From Candidatus Magnetomicrobium cryptolimnococcus (GTDB lineage: Bacteria; Nitrospirota; Thermodesulfovibrionia; Thermodesulfovibrionales; Magnetobacteriaceae): a stretch of 61,669 bases of DNA. Both the position numbers and the translations under genes were made by a program. The first letter of the stretch is position 1; each line of letters starts with the position of its first letter. The stretch lies in NCBI GenBank assembly GCA_018606805.1, contig JAGYWI010000012.1, positions 27,859-89,527 on the forward strand. Reading direction: 5' to 3'. Below the pieces are notes generated by a model, which was not told the DNA's origin, made no database searches, and saw nothing but the letters and a program-made list of their open reading frames with translations. Positions 17,169 to 26,611 of this stretch are shown here, piece by piece.

Positions 17169-18644
17169 TTAATGGTGATGAGTTCCATTTTTCCTTCTTA
17201 GTTTTGATACAATCATTTGAAAAAGCTGCTCGTCTTTGCTAAATATTCCTAAATAGTAAATATAAGCAGTATATAAGCCAAAGATAAGGCAGAAGGTAAA
17301 TATTTGGTTTTTATTTAAAAGAAAAACTAGCCAGCAAAGCATAAAAAGTCCAACTGCTGATATTAAAGCCTTTCTTGTTTGAAAAAACTCGGCTACATTG
17401 ATTTTCCACAGCTTTTTTAAAAGGTAATATCTTCCATAAGTATTTACAGTCATAGAAATTAGTACGGCAACAGCTGCCCCAACAAAACTATAATAGTAAA
17501 TTAGCGGTATAATTAATAAAACATTAAACACGGTTACGGAGCCAACCCACGGGATAACTCGCGTTATATCTCTTGACGATGAAAGTGTAACATTTGCAGA
17601 GGTATTAAATGCCTGTAGCGCATATGCAAAGCCTAAAAGAATGAGGGCAGGAGCACTTTCAATATAAGCCTTGCCAAATAGTATGGTAATTATTTGTTTA
17701 GAAAAAAATGTTGTCAAAAGTACAAGCGGTACACTTACAAATATCAGTATGTAGCGGGTAATTTTGTCAATAATGGTCTTTATCTTTTCCAAATCATCTC
17801 TGTTGACTGAAATTGTGGGTAATAGGGCTTGTCTGATACTTGCCGGCACCATCATGGCAGACTGTGGAAGGGCTGAGGCACTATTGAATAATCCTACGGC
17901 TTGGGTTTGTGGCACAGGAGCTGGTAGTTTAGATAAAAATAGCACTGCTAGGTGTCTATTTGCCTGCTGAAAAAATAGGATAAGTGCAAATGGTAATGCC
18001 TGTTTTAATAAATCAATCCACAATTTTAGATTAACACTAAGACGATATTTAAAAAACATCTTTCTAACCCAAATGCCGGACAAAATAGCCCCAACCACGT
18101 TTATAAAAACACCGCTCCAGATAACCCCTAAAAGTCCATAACCTAAATAAAGGGCAGTTAATCCTAATATTGTGTTTATTATTGAATTTAATACCGTAAC
18201 TAAAGACGGTATAACCATACGCTCAAAGGCCATATATAGTATATGAAACGTGCTTGTAAAGGTGCTGAAAAATATTGATATTGCACTTATGTACACAAGC
18301 GTTTTGATTTCCTCACTGTAGTTTAGCAGATTAACTGTTAAGTACAGTAGAAAGTAACTTATAGCAATAAAACATATCCTTATAGCAAGAATATTGTTAA
18401 ATAGTTCCTCTACTCCTTGCCTGTTTCTTGCTATTTCCCGAACCCCCATAGGGGTTATGCCAAAACTCGTGAAATAGGAAAACAAAAAGGTAAGTGTACC
18501 AATAAGTGCATAGATGCCAAAATTAGACGGTCCAAGCACCCTTGAGGCATACACTATGAATAGAACATTTATTAGCTTTGCTAATACTGAGGAAAAAAAT
18601 ATAAATGTTGTGTTTATTAGTATAGTTTTTGCTATATTTAACAT
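17169..18644 (-). CDS. Polysaccharide flippase, Wzx/MOP superfamily
   Basis: 491 residues with about 12-14 membrane segments. The N-terminus (KTILINTTFIFFSSVLAKLINV) and early motifs (RVLGPSNFGIYALIG; GITPMGVREIAR) match the oligosaccharide flippase family, which moves lipid-linked sugar units across the inner membrane. Its start overlaps the stop of the upstream export lipoprotein (TAATG), so the two are one operon for surface polysaccharide. The C-terminus is a short basic tail ending in three histidines. Confidence 0.88.
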   Translation of the reverse strand: MLNIAKTILINTTFIFFSSVLAKLINVLFIVYASRVLGPSNFGIYALIGTLTFLFSYFTSFGITPMGVREIARNRQGVEELFNNILAIRICFIAISYFLLYLTVNLLNYSEEIKTLVYISAISIFFSTFTSTFHILYMAFERMVIPSLVTVLNSIINTILGLTALYLGYGLLGVIWSGVFINVVGAILSGIWVRKMFFKYRLSVNLKLWIDLLKQALPFALILFFQQANRHLAVLFLSKLPAPVPQTQAVGLFNSASALPQSAMMVPASIRQALLPTISVNRDDLEKIKTIIDKITRYILIFVSVPLVLLTTFFSKQIITILFGKAYIESAPALILLGFAYALQAFNTSANVTLSSSRDITRVIPWVGSVTVFNVLLIIPLIYYYSFVGAAVAVLISMTVNTYGRYYLLKKLWKINVAEFFQTRKALISAVGLFMLCWLVFLLNKNQIFTFCLIFGLYTAYIYYLGIFSKDEQLFQMIVSKLRRKNGTHHH

Positions 18645-19378
18645 TAATATGAATCAATCACTATTGGAGCAAGACGCAGCCCCTGTTCAAACTGTAAAAT
18701 TGGGTTAATTAGCCTGCCAATATGTGCGGCAAACCTGCTTATATCGGAAATTACAGTTGGCGACAGGTAAACAATATCGCCAGCCATGAGATGAATGTTC
18801 TGGCTTACATCGGCACGCTTTAAAATGTTTGCCAGATTTACCTTAATAAGCGTTGGACTTTGCCTACTTCCCCTTATTATGTAAACGTTATCAAGCTTGG
18901 CATCAGCTGTGTATCCTCCAGCCAACGTAACCACTTCAAGTATTGTTAATGGTGCCTTTAACGTATACACGCCAGGTGCCCTCACCTCGCCAATAACATA
19001 TACCTTTTGACTGGACACTCCAGCAATAGATACACTTAACCTTGGGTCTTTAAAATATTCAGACAGAACGCCTTGTATCTTTTTATAAACATCAGCTATG
19101 GTCATTCCTTGTGCATTTATCTCGCCAATAAATGGATATATAAATCTGCCATCCGGGTCTATCTGTACCTTCCTGTTAAGCGTATTATCATTCCACAGGG
19201 TAACTTCAACAATATCACCGGGACCAAGCGTATAACGTTTTAATTCAACAGGCTTAAAGTCCATACCTTCTACCTCGCCTGCTGTCATCACCGTTACGTT
19301 TTCCCTAATGCTGTTACCACAGCACACACACACAAAAGACAAGACAATAATAATTAACCGTTTAATCCTATCAAACAT
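18644..19378 (-). CDS. Polysaccharide export lipoprotein (Wza/GumB-like, SLBB domain)
   Basis: 244 residues from ATG 19378; a TTG further upstream (19447) is open but adds a non-signal extension. The N-terminus is a hydrophobic signal followed by a cysteine cluster (FVCVCCG) that could be a lipobox. The polysaccharide export domain follows (YTLGPGDIVEVTLWND, then DGRFIYPFIGEI) and one SLBB domain (VYVIGEVRAPGVYTL). It would form the outer-membrane/periplasmic part of an exopolysaccharide channel, working with the flippase downstream. A TATAAT sits just upstream of the chosen start, so the leader would be very short if that is the promoter. Confidence 0.85.
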   Translation of the reverse strand: MFDRIKRLIIIVLSFVCVCCGNSIRENVTVMTAGEVEGMDFKPVELKRYTLGPGDIVEVTLWNDNTLNRKVQIDPDGRFIYPFIGEINAQGMTIADVYKKIQGVLSEYFKDPRLSVSIAGVSSQKVYVIGEVRAPGVYTLKAPLTILEVVTLAGGYTADAKLDNVYIIRGSRQSPTLIKVNLANILKRADVSQNIHLMAGDIVYLSPTVISDISRFAAHIGRLINPILQFEQGLRLAPIVIDSY

Positions 19379-19529
19379 CCAGAGTGTATTATAACGCCAA
19401 ACAAGCAAATGTACAACACTTAGCAATAAGTAAAATTGTTGTTTCAAAAAATATGCGCTTTTCTTTTTATTATTTTTTTAATTGTAGCAGTTTATGCAAT
19501 AAAAAATTTAAAAAAATTTAAAAATCTTC

Positions 19530-19559
19530 TTGACAGTGTTTATAATACTCTGAAATAAT
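19530..19559 (+). promoter_or_regulatory. Possible promoter of the HU-like gene
   Basis: TTGACA (19530-19535), an 18-bp spacer and AATAAT (19554-19559) face the HU-like gene, about 145 bases upstream of its start. The interval 19379-19704 is AT-rich and otherwise empty; it separates two divergent transcription units. Confidence 0.4.
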
Positions 19560-19704
19560 ATTTTTTATAATTAATTAATAAGAATAATTACATATTTGTT
19601 AGTATGTAAAAAAATGGGGGGTAGGGTTATTATATGATTATTTTATAGGACAGTTGTTGCGTATTTATATTTAATTAATAGTTTAAAATAATTATGGAGG
19701 GGTT

Positions 19705-20229
19705 ATGAACAAAGAAAACTTGATAGAACAAGTTGCAAGCGAATCGGGATTAACCAAAGCCCAAGCGTCAAGAATATTAGGTATGCTAACAGACACTATA
19801 ATGAAGGCTATAAAGGGGGGAGAGAAGGTGTCTATACCGGGGTTTGGTACGTTTTCCTTAACATCGAGGAGTGAAAGGCAAGGGCGTAATCCACAAAATG
19901 GCGAGCCTATAACCATTCCTGCATGCAATGCCGTAAAATTTAGTCCAGGAAGTACTTTTAAGGAAATGGTTAACGAAAACAGAGAAAAAGTAGAAGTCAA
20001 ACAACCTGAAAAAGCACCCGAAAAAGTATCTGAAAAGGCACCTGAAAAAGCACCCGAAAAGGCACCTGAAAAAGCACCCGAAAAGGCACCTGAAAAGCCG
20101 GCAGCTTCAGTAAAAGGTGAAAAGGTTGTCAGCCAACCAAAGGTTGAAATCTCGGTACCTCCTACGCCACCCGCGCCACCTACACCACCTGTGCCGTCTA
20201 AAGGTGGTGGCAAGGGGAAAAAAAAGTAA
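19705..20229 (+). CDS. HU/IHF-family DNA-binding protein with PEKA-repeat tail
   Basis: 174 residues, preceded by GGAGGGG. Residues 1-92 are a complete HU domain (NKENLIEQVASESG; GEKVSIPGFGTFSL; GRNPQNGEPI). The tail carries about nine PEKA/PEKV tetrapeptide units (residues ~98-130), then a proline-rich PPTPPAPPTPP segment and a lysine-rich end (GKGKKK). Basic Pro/Ala/Lys tails on HU resemble the histone-H1-like tails of AlgP-type proteins and probably add sequence-independent DNA compaction. The tetrapeptide DNA repeat (cacctgaaaaag) could vary in copy number between strains. Confidence 0.9.
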   Translation: MNKENLIEQVASESGLTKAQASRILGMLTDTIMKAIKGGEKVSIPGFGTFSLTSRSERQGRNPQNGEPITIPACNAVKFSPGSTFKEMVNENREKVEVKQPEKAPEKVSEKAPEKAPEKAPEKAPEKAPEKPAASVKGEKVVSQPKVEISVPPTPPAPPTPPVPSKGGGKGKKK

Positions 20230-20251
20230 TTACGTACGCTTAAACTTAAAA

Positions 20252-20340
20252 TATAGCGCATTTCGATTTAATAGGTAACAAAAAGTTAGGGCGAACACTC
20301 GAAAGGTTCGCCCCTACAACCCTATAAATAGATGGGTGGA
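20252..20340. repeat. MITE-like element, left end and hairpin
   Basis: It begins TATAGCGCATTTCGATTTAA then TAGGTAACAAAA, which is the left terminal repeat of the element family complete at 39669-39808. The hairpin is GGGCGAAC-ACTCGAAAG-GTTCGCCC (20289-20313). The loop is identical to that of the copy at 30271, but both arms differ in a compensating way. No right terminal repeat was found here. Confidence 0.7.
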
Positions 20341-20398
20341 GGCAGCCTTGTGTATCTGCCCGCAATCTTATTTTCTCCACCAATGTAAAACGCTTATG

Positions 20399-20935
20399 CT
20401 ATTTTGGTTTCATTTTCATCATCATATTCTTTGGTCCGCCTGCCCAAAGAGGAATACCACTTGAGTCTCTTAATTTTAAAACAGCATCACCTTTTTTTAC
20501 CTCGGCTGCAATAACCGCAGGTGCATTATTAACAGTTACCTTAGACCCTGTAATGTCAACTGTATCCCCATTTTTAATCTTAACCTCTTGCCTTTCTATA
20601 AACCAAGCAGGCCCAAGGTGTACAGAGACTGTCTCTGAATCAGTTTTGACCTTTAAGTGGTAACCATACGACATACCACCCATTGGAGTAATCTGTTCAA
20701 CGGCCTCAACCGTTCCCTTGATAGAAACCACCGTTTGAGTATTATACATTCTTTGGTAATCAGACTTAAGCCCCCAACCTTTACCAATTGGCTGATCTGT
20801 TGCTGGCTGGCCTTGTGGTGGTTGCCCTTCTTGTTTTTGCATTGACGGTTGAGCGGCTTCTTCCGAAAATGCAACAGATACCATCCCAATTCCTAAACAT
20901 ACAATTAATAACATTAAAACCAAAAATTTTCTCAT
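20399..20935 (-). CDS. Secreted small protein with OB-fold-like domain, function unknown
   Basis: 178 residues. A clear signal peptide (about residues 1-24, ending SVAFSEEA) and a Gln/Pro-rich linker lead to a domain with the pattern VVSIKGTVEAVE, then VSVHLGPAWFIERQEVKIKNGDTVDITGSK, typical of secreted OB-fold proteins found near redox and metal genes. A methionine-rich C-terminus (NMMMKMKPK) is notable and might bind copper or other metals (inference). It stands alone between two repeats and the next divergent gene. Confidence 0.75.
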   Translation of the reverse strand: MRKFLVLMLLIVCLGIGMVSVAFSEEAAQPSMQKQEGQPPQGQPATDQPIGKGWGLKSDYQRMYNTQTVVSIKGTVEAVEQITPMGGMSYGYHLKVKTDSETVSVHLGPAWFIERQEVKIKNGDTVDITGSKVTVNNAPAVIAAEVKKGDAVLKLRDSSGIPLWAGGPKNMMMKMKPK

Positions 20936-21065
20936 ATACCCACCTCCATACTTATTTTTATTAAATTATAATATCTTTTCATCGTTATACTCAACACAAT
21001 TTATAATTAATAATTTAAAAAAAATCTATTGACAATTTATACTATTTTAATTAACAATAATAACT

Positions 21066-21992
21066 ATGAAGATATTTATATTAGGTGGCACAGGGTTCAT
21101 AGGAAGATGGTTAGTTAGACGCTTACATGCAGAGGGGCACGAGGTAACGGTGCTTGTAAGGCGAAGCGGCAGCCAATTGCCAGTTGAAAATATTAATAAA
21201 GTGGTTGGTTCATCTATGGAGTATGGCCCGTGGTATGATGCCATAAAAGATAGTGATATAGTTATAAATCTAGCAGGTTCGCCTATATTTATACGCTGGA
21301 CGAGGCAGACTAAGAGCGCTATAGTTAATAGTAGAGTAATAACAACAGCCAATATTGTAAAGGCGCTGTCGGTAAGCAAAAAAGAGCCGATGCTTATAAA
21401 TGCCTCAGCCGTTGGCTACTATGGCAACTGTGATGATGATGAAATAGATGAAGAAAGCCCAAAGGGCAATGGGTTCCTCGCGGAAACTGCTAAGGCATGG
21501 GAAGGTGAAGCGCTCAGGGCTAAAGAGTATGGCGTTAAGGTTGTTATCTGTAGGTTTGGTGTCGTTTTAGGCTTGGAGGGCGGGGCGTTAAGAACAATGA
21601 TTCCGTTTTACAAGGCTGGTCTTGGTAGCCAATTGGGAAAGGGCAATCAGTGGATGCCATGGGTATCAATAAAGGATATTATCAATATATTTTCATTTAT
21701 AGTATCTGAAAAAAGGAAGAGCTTCGGCATAATTAACTGTACAGCACCGTATCCTGTTCAAAATAAAGAGTATTCAGACACACTTATAAGGATATTAAAC
21801 AAAAAACCGATAGCCCCACCTGTACCTCGTTTTATGTTGAAACTGCTTTTTGGTGAAATGGCTGCTTTATTTTTAGATAGCCAAAAGGTACTGCCAAAAC
21901 GTTTGTTGTCCATTGGCTTTAACTTTCAGTTTCCACGTATACATGATGCACTATATGATATTTTACACAATGTTGATAACCCTTTTAAATAA
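21066..21992 (+). CDS. TIGR01777-family epimerase (SDR, YfcH-like)
   Basis: 308 residues. The N-terminal Rossmann motif is ILGGTGFIGRWLVRRL; the body contains NLAGSPI, NASAVGYYG and WMPWVSIKDI, and the C-terminus has the DUF1731 segment (LPKRLLSIGFNFQFP). These proteins bind NADP(H) and are predicted nucleoside-sugar epimerases, but their substrate is not known. Its 3' end overlaps the convergent DUF523 gene by 30 bp. Confidence 0.92.
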   Translation: MKIFILGGTGFIGRWLVRRLHAEGHEVTVLVRRSGSQLPVENINKVVGSSMEYGPWYDAIKDSDIVINLAGSPIFIRWTRQTKSAIVNSRVITTANIVKALSVSKKEPMLINASAVGYYGNCDDDEIDEESPKGNGFLAETAKAWEGEALRAKEYGVKVVICRFGVVLGLEGGALRTMIPFYKAGLGSQLGKGNQWMPWVSIKDIINIFSFIVSEKRKSFGIINCTAPYPVQNKEYSDTLIRILNKKPIAPPVPRFMLKLLFGEMAALFLDSQKVLPKRLLSIGFNFQFPRIHDALYDILHNVDNPFK

Positions 21993-22526
21993 TCTGCCTA
22001 AAAACCTTTGACAGTGAAACTTGTTTCTAAGCCGCAGTTCATCTTCTATAGGCAATTTGGGAAAATACTCCATTGCAAGCTTTGCAAATAACCCATATCC
22101 AAAACAAATATCACCAGAGGACATATGAATCTTTGTATCATAAATACCGCAAGATGGTGAACGACTCTTAAAGATAAATCCATCTATCCCATGATGTAAT
22201 AGATTGCCTAAAAAGTGCTCTGCAAATGTATTCATCTTGTAGGTTAAATCAAGCCCTGTTGTTGTTTGAATCATGTGATAGCTGTTGTTTTTTTCTATAA
22301 TCTTTACAGGCTCTCTCGGCACTCCAAGACCTATTGACATCTCAGGACAAACATAAATATACCTTACATAGGGCTTTAAAAAGCATACAAGTTCACTGTA
22401 GATTAAGCGGCCATCATACCGACACCGTTGAAACCCTAAACACCTGCTAACAACTATTGTTGGACGCACTAAATGGTTTCTTGGGTCCATCTGCGGGGAG
22501 CTTACCTTTGCCAAAAAAGTAGACAT
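21963..22526 (-). CDS. DUF523-family protein (cysteine-motif, YbbK/YbgA-related)
   Basis: 187 residues. Key DUF523 motifs are present: VVSRCLGFQRCRYDG, CPEMSIGLGVPREP and FKSRSPSCG, with conserved cysteines that may bind a metal or Fe-S cluster. The family is widespread; it has been linked to tRNA thiolation or DNA-repair contexts but its function here is not known. It is convergent with the epimerase gene. Confidence 0.85.
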   Translation of the reverse strand: MSTFLAKVSSPQMDPRNHLVRPTIVVSRCLGFQRCRYDGRLIYSELVCFLKPYVRYIYVCPEMSIGLGVPREPVKIIEKNNSYHMIQTTTGLDLTYKMNTFAEHFLGNLLHHGIDGFIFKSRSPSCGIYDTKIHMSSGDICFGYGLFAKLAMEYFPKLPIEDELRLRNKFHCQRFLGRLFKRVINIV

Positions 22527-22543
22527 GGTATTATTCTAACATA

Positions 22544-22594
22544 TATAGCGCATTTTGATTTAATAAGAACACAAAGTGTAGATAATAAAATAGG
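22544..22594. repeat. MITE-like element fragment (left end)
   Basis: It reads TATAGCGCATTTTGATTTAA then TAAGAACACAAAGTGTAG up to AATAGG. It matches the left part of the MITE family and, from ACACAAAGTG on, the copy at 30247. The central hairpin and right end are absent, so this is a truncated copy upstream of the PAS/GAF kinase. Confidence 0.7.
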
Positions 22595-22686
22595 TGAGCA
22601 TCATCGAGTTATAAATTAAATTTTTTAATTTTGTATAATATGATTTATAATCAAATTAGGTGAACATAGTAGAGGTTTTAAGTATC

Positions 22687-25600
22687 ATGAGAAATTTTTT
22701 TTATAAAGTAATATGCAGTGTACCAAATAAGATAAGGCGATTAGATATGGCATCGCTATTGGTAGTATTGGTGTTAGCGTCAATACTATTTACAGAGTTA
22801 ATCGTTGTACCGTTGAGTTTTTTATTTAGGGGGAGACTTGATGTAGATTATCTGATTACTGGTGCAATTACAGCTTTTTTTGTGTCGTTAGTGGTGCTAT
22901 CATTGGTTATTTATCTCCTTAAGCTATTAAGGCACTCTGATGAATTATTAAAAGTAAAAACAGTAGAGCTTAAACAATTAAACGATGAGCTTACCAGTAG
23001 GGCATATATGTTGCAGTTATCTGAGAATAACTATAAGGTAATTTTTAATACAATTCCGGATATTATATATGAAATTGATGTTAATGGTAACTTTATCTTT
23101 ATAAACACAAGTATTAAGCGGCTTGGTTATGAGCCTGAAAAATTAATTGGCAGGCATTTTAGTGAAATAATGACGCCTGAGGAAGTTGATAAAGTAAGTA
23201 GAGACAAGGTGCTTAAAAGCTACTATGGTAAGAATATTGGGAAGGAAAAGTCCCCTAAGCTTTTTGATGAAAGACGAACCGGTGATAGGATAACTGTCGG
23301 ACTTGAGGTTACTTTGCAAGTTAGGAAAGATGAGCAAACTAATGTGGGCAATAGTGATATGAACCTTTGTGCGGGTAGAAGTGTAATTGTAGCTGAGGTA
23401 AACAGTTCTGGGGTTTATCATTTTAGTCATAACTCTTGTAATAGTGAATTTGCCGGTACTTTTGGCATTATAAAACCAAAACAGTTAACTTATAAAGGCA
23501 GTGTTGGTGTCATTAGGGATATTACAGACCGTAAACAAGTTGAAGAGATGCTTGAATATAATTATTATGTTCAAACCATCATTAGTTCAATACTAAAAAA
23601 ATCGTTTATACCTGTTAGCCTTAACGAGCAACTAGAGAAAATACTTGAAATGGTTTTGTCGTATGAGGGGCTTGCTGGTGGCATTATTTACCTTGTAGAT
23701 GACTATAGCGGGGATTCTTTAGTCATGGTTGCACACAGGGGTATACATGGCAATATAGTAGAAAAATGTAAGACTGTACCGATTGGCAAGTGTATTTGTG
23801 GTGCTTGTGCGTTTCTAAAAAAACCGGTATGTTCAAGTAACGATAGTTTCTATGAAGAAGACATTTTTTGTTTAAAATATAATACAAATGGTAATTATTG
23901 TGTGCCTCTTTTATCAGAAAAACATACGATAGGTCTTATGAATTTTTTTATAAAAGAAAGGCATGACAAAGAAGAACGGGATGTCTTGTTTCTTTCAACA
24001 ATAGCTACGACACTTTCAAACATTATAGAACGCAAAAGAGGTGAGGATACGCTTTCTTTATCTAATTCGCTTTTGAAGGCGACTTTAGACTCAACTACTG
24101 ATGGTATCCTGGTTGTCAACAATACTGGAAAGATAGATAGGTTTAATCAGCAGTTTGTTGACATGTGGGACGTACCGGAATACATTTTGCAACAAAGAAA
24201 TGAGCGCAGGGTGTTTGATTATATTTTACCTAAAATAAAAGACTCCCAATACTTTATATCAAAGGTATTGGAACTATATAATAATCCAGAGGCTGAGAGC
24301 TTTGATACCTTTGAGCGTGTAGACGGTAGGAGTCTTGAGCGGTATTCCAAGCCGCAAAGAATGGGCTACCAGATTATAGGTAGGGTATGGAGTTTTCGAG
24401 ATGTTACACAGAGAAAACTCATGGAGTTTGAGATTATACGCGGGAAAGAACTTAATGAGAAGATGGCTGAATTAGCAACTGAGCTTTTACAGTCAATATC
24501 AATTGAAGAAATCTCAGATATAGTTTTAGATTGTGCAAGACACCTTACAGGTAGTGTCTGTGGTTTTATCTGCTACGTTACTACAGATGATAATGTTGTG
24601 CTTTTAGCTAATTCAAGATGTGTGTGTAGACGAAATGACGAGACAACTCCTCTTTTGGGACAAGAAGAACTATATGCTATTTGGAACTGTATGTTAAATA
24701 AGAAAACACCGTTAGTTATCAATTCACCAAAGGAAATGCCCAAGTGTTTACAGAGTTTTTTTGAAACTAAACCGTGTCAAAGAATTATAGTGGTACCATC
24801 ATCAATAGACCGTAAAATGATTGGACTAATATCACTGATGGATGTAGGTGGTAAGTATACTGATAATGATGTTGAAACCATAGAGCGTATATCAGCACTC
24901 TATGCTATGGCTATTCAGCGCAAACGTATTGAAGATGAGTTGCAGGAGTTAAATGCAACGCTTGAAAAACGAGTTTTAATGGAGATAGAAAACCGGCGTC
25001 AAAAAGAGCAAATGATGATACAACAAGCTAAGTTGGCTGCTATGGGCGAAATGATCGGCTCTATTGCACACCAGTGGAGGCAGCCTCTTAATTTTCTATC
25101 CGCTATGCTTATTGATTTAAAGGATGCGTATAATTATGGGGAGCTCGATGCGGAATATTTTGCTGATTCCGCTAGGCAAGCTGAGGTACAAATGCAGTTT
25201 ATGTCAAAGACTATTGATGATTTTAGCAATTTTTTTAAACCATCTAAGGAAAAAGTTCTATTTAATGTGGGGGAAAGTATCTCAGATGTAATATTTCTTG
25301 TTTCACAACAGTTAAAAAACAATAATATCTTAATCAATATAAAACTCAACGGGCAATCACTCTTTGTCTATGGTTACCCAAATGAGTTTAAGCAGGTGTT
25401 AGTTAATATTATCAATAATTCAAAAGATGCTATTTTAGAGTGTCGAAATAAACTTGATAACGATTTTGTAGGAAACATTGATATTGAAATTTATAGCCAA
25501 AACTCTACTGTAACTATTAGTATAGCAGATAATGGAGGGGGATTTGTACGAGATGCCTTGGATAGAATGTTTGAACCATATTTTTCTACAAAGGAAGAAA

Positions 25601-25737
25601 GTAAGGGGACAGGTATCGGATTATATATGTCAAAGGTTATAATAGAAGATAATATGAATGGCAAATTATCTATCAGAAATATTGATAATGGGGCTTTTGT
25701 GATAATTGAGCTGGAAGGGGTAACGAGTAATGGATAG
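22687..25737 (+). CDS. Membrane sensor histidine kinase, PAS-GAF-PAS-GAF
   Basis: 1016 residues from ATG 22687 (AGAGG 12 bases upstream); a GTG at 22660 would add nine. Two membrane segments (about residues 20-45 and 52-80) are followed by a coiled coil, a PAS domain (YKVIFNTIPDIIYEID), a GAF domain rich in cysteines (KCICGACAFLKKPVC), a second PAS (LLKATLDSTTDGILVV), a second GAF, then HisKA with His795 in SIAHQWRQPLNF and an HATPase with DNGGGF and GTGIGLYMSKVI. The IAHQWRQPL form of the H-box is typical of this kinase subfamily. Both GAF regions hold cysteines that could bind a cofactor or react with redox signals (inference). It overlaps the response regulator gene by 8 bp. Confidence 0.92.
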   Translation: MRNFFYKVICSVPNKIRRLDMASLLVVLVLASILFTELIVVPLSFLFRGRLDVDYLITGAITAFFVSLVVLSLVIYLLKLLRHSDELLKVKTVELKQLNDELTSRAYMLQLSENNYKVIFNTIPDIIYEIDVNGNFIFINTSIKRLGYEPEKLIGRHFSEIMTPEEVDKVSRDKVLKSYYGKNIGKEKSPKLFDERRTGDRITVGLEVTLQVRKDEQTNVGNSDMNLCAGRSVIVAEVNSSGVYHFSHNSCNSEFAGTFGIIKPKQLTYKGSVGVIRDITDRKQVEEMLEYNYYVQTIISSILKKSFIPVSLNEQLEKILEMVLSYEGLAGGIIYLVDDYSGDSLVMVAHRGIHGNIVEKCKTVPIGKCICGACAFLKKPVCSSNDSFYEEDIFCLKYNTNGNYCVPLLSEKHTIGLMNFFIKERHDKEERDVLFLSTIATTLSNIIERKRGEDTLSLSNSLLKATLDSTTDGILVVNNTGKIDRFNQQFVDMWDVPEYILQQRNERRVFDYILPKIKDSQYFISKVLELYNNPEAESFDTFERVDGRSLERYSKPQRMGYQIIGRVWSFRDVTQRKLMEFEIIRGKELNEKMAELATELLQSISIEEISDIVLDCARHLTGSVCGFICYVTTDDNVVLLANSRCVCRRNDETTPLLGQEELYAIWNCMLNKKTPLVINSPKEMPKCLQSFFETKPCQRIIVVPSSIDRKMIGLISLMDVGGKYTDNDVETIERISALYAMAIQRKRIEDELQELNATLEKRVLMEIENRRQKEQMMIQQAKLAAMGEMIGSIAHQWRQPLNFLSAMLIDLKDAYNYGELDAEYFADSARQAEVQMQFMSKTIDDFSNFFKPSKEKVLFNVGESISDVIFLVSQQLKNNNILINIKLNGQSLFVYGYPNEFKQVLVNIINNSKDAILECRNKLDNDFVGNIDIEIYSQNSTVTISIADNGGGFVRDALDRMFEPYFSTKEESKGTGIGLYMSKVIIEDNMNGKLSIRNIDNGAFVIIELEGVTSNG

Positions 25738-26143
25738 TGGGTTAGATAAACGGATAGTAGAGGAGCTTGTTTTACTGTTTGTGGAAGACGAAGTATTAAC
25801 TGCCTCTATGTTTATAAAAACATTAAAAAGGCGATTTAAAGAGGTGTATCTTGCCTGTAATGGTAATGAAGGCATAGAGTTATTTAATCGCTATAAGCCA
25901 GATATTGTTTTAACAGATATTTTAATGCCAAAGATGAATGGCATTGAGATGATAGCAGCAATAAAAGAAATAGCTAAACAAACCCCAATAATCGTAATGT
26001 CCGCTGTTAGTGAATTAAACTATATAGAAAGGGCTAAGGAACTGGGGATTCAAGATTACCTTATAAAACCAATCCAGAGTGAAGAATTTTTTAGTGTCCT
26101 TAAACGCATAACATCTGATTTAATTACACAAAAAAGAAAGTAA
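25730..26143 (+). CDS. Response regulator, single receiver domain
   Basis: 137 residues. The receiver domain opens LLFVEDEVLTASMF, with phosphoacceptor Asp in VLTDILMPKMNG and Lys in YLIKPIQSEE. No output domain follows. Coupled by overlap to the kinase at 22687, so it is the direct phosphorylation partner; the downstream output is not visible here. Confidence 0.92.
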   Translation: MDSGLDKRIVEELVLLFVEDEVLTASMFIKTLKRRFKEVYLACNGNEGIELFNRYKPDIVLTDILMPKMNGIEMIAAIKEIAKQTPIIVMSAVSELNYIERAKELGIQDYLIKPIQSEEFFSVLKRITSDLITQKRK

Positions 26144-26224
26144 CAATTAATATATAAAGAAGCAATTAATGATCAGATTTCATATCCATAATAACTAAAT
26201 ATTTTTAAGATTAAGAGAGGTGTT

Positions 26225-26464
26225 ATGAAACTTAGCTACGATCCAATATACAATATAGCTTATTTACGATTACATAAAAAGGTTGCCGAGGTGGAGACAA
26301 TCAAAGTAAGCAGTGAAATTAATATTGATATAGCACCAGACGGCACTATTTACGGAATAGAATTATTAAACGCAAACGGGCAGATTGGAAAAGAAGATGA
26401 AGGAAAGCTTCTTATAGTCAATGAAGCGACAGAAACAGAGACGGAGGTTGTTTTAACAAAATGA
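26225..26464 (+). CDS. DUF2283-family small protein
   Basis: 79 residues with the family pattern YDPIYNIAYLRL and INIDIAPDGTIYGIELLNA. An AGAGAGGTGTT ribosome region precedes ATG 26225. DUF2283 proteins are often found beside toxin-antitoxin type genes, but no partner (such as a DUF4258 gene) is visible here. Function unknown. Confidence 0.85.
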   Translation: MKLSYDPIYNIAYLRLHKKVAEVETIKVSSEINIDIAPDGTIYGIELLNANGQIGKEDEGKLLIVNEATETETEVVLTK

Positions 26465-26497
26465 TGCCTTACAAACCTAATTGTTCGAGTATAACAA

Positions 26498-26569
26498 TAG
26501 GCGCGAGGGGTATCGAACCCCTGACCTCTACCGTGTCAAGGTAGCGCTCCACCACTGAGCTACGCGCCT
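26498..26569 (-). tRNA. tRNA-Val (anticodon GAC)
   Basis: On the minus strand the sequence folds into a complete cloverleaf: 7-bp acceptor stem AGGCGCG/CGCGCCT, D-stem GCTC/GAGC, anticodon stem CTACC/GGTAG with loop TTGACAC (anticodon GAC) and T-arm AGGGG-TTCGATA-CCCCT. The discriminator is A; CCA is not encoded. Confidence 0.97.
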
Positions 26570-26611
26570 TTAAACGTTTTAAATAGTAACATTTCTATAT
26601 TGTTTTGTCAA

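Noticed and set aside
19692..20261. Minus-strand open frame with GAFSGAFSGAF repeats
   Set aside because: It is the antisense of the PEKA repeats of the HU-like protein; it has no ribosome site and no family similarity.
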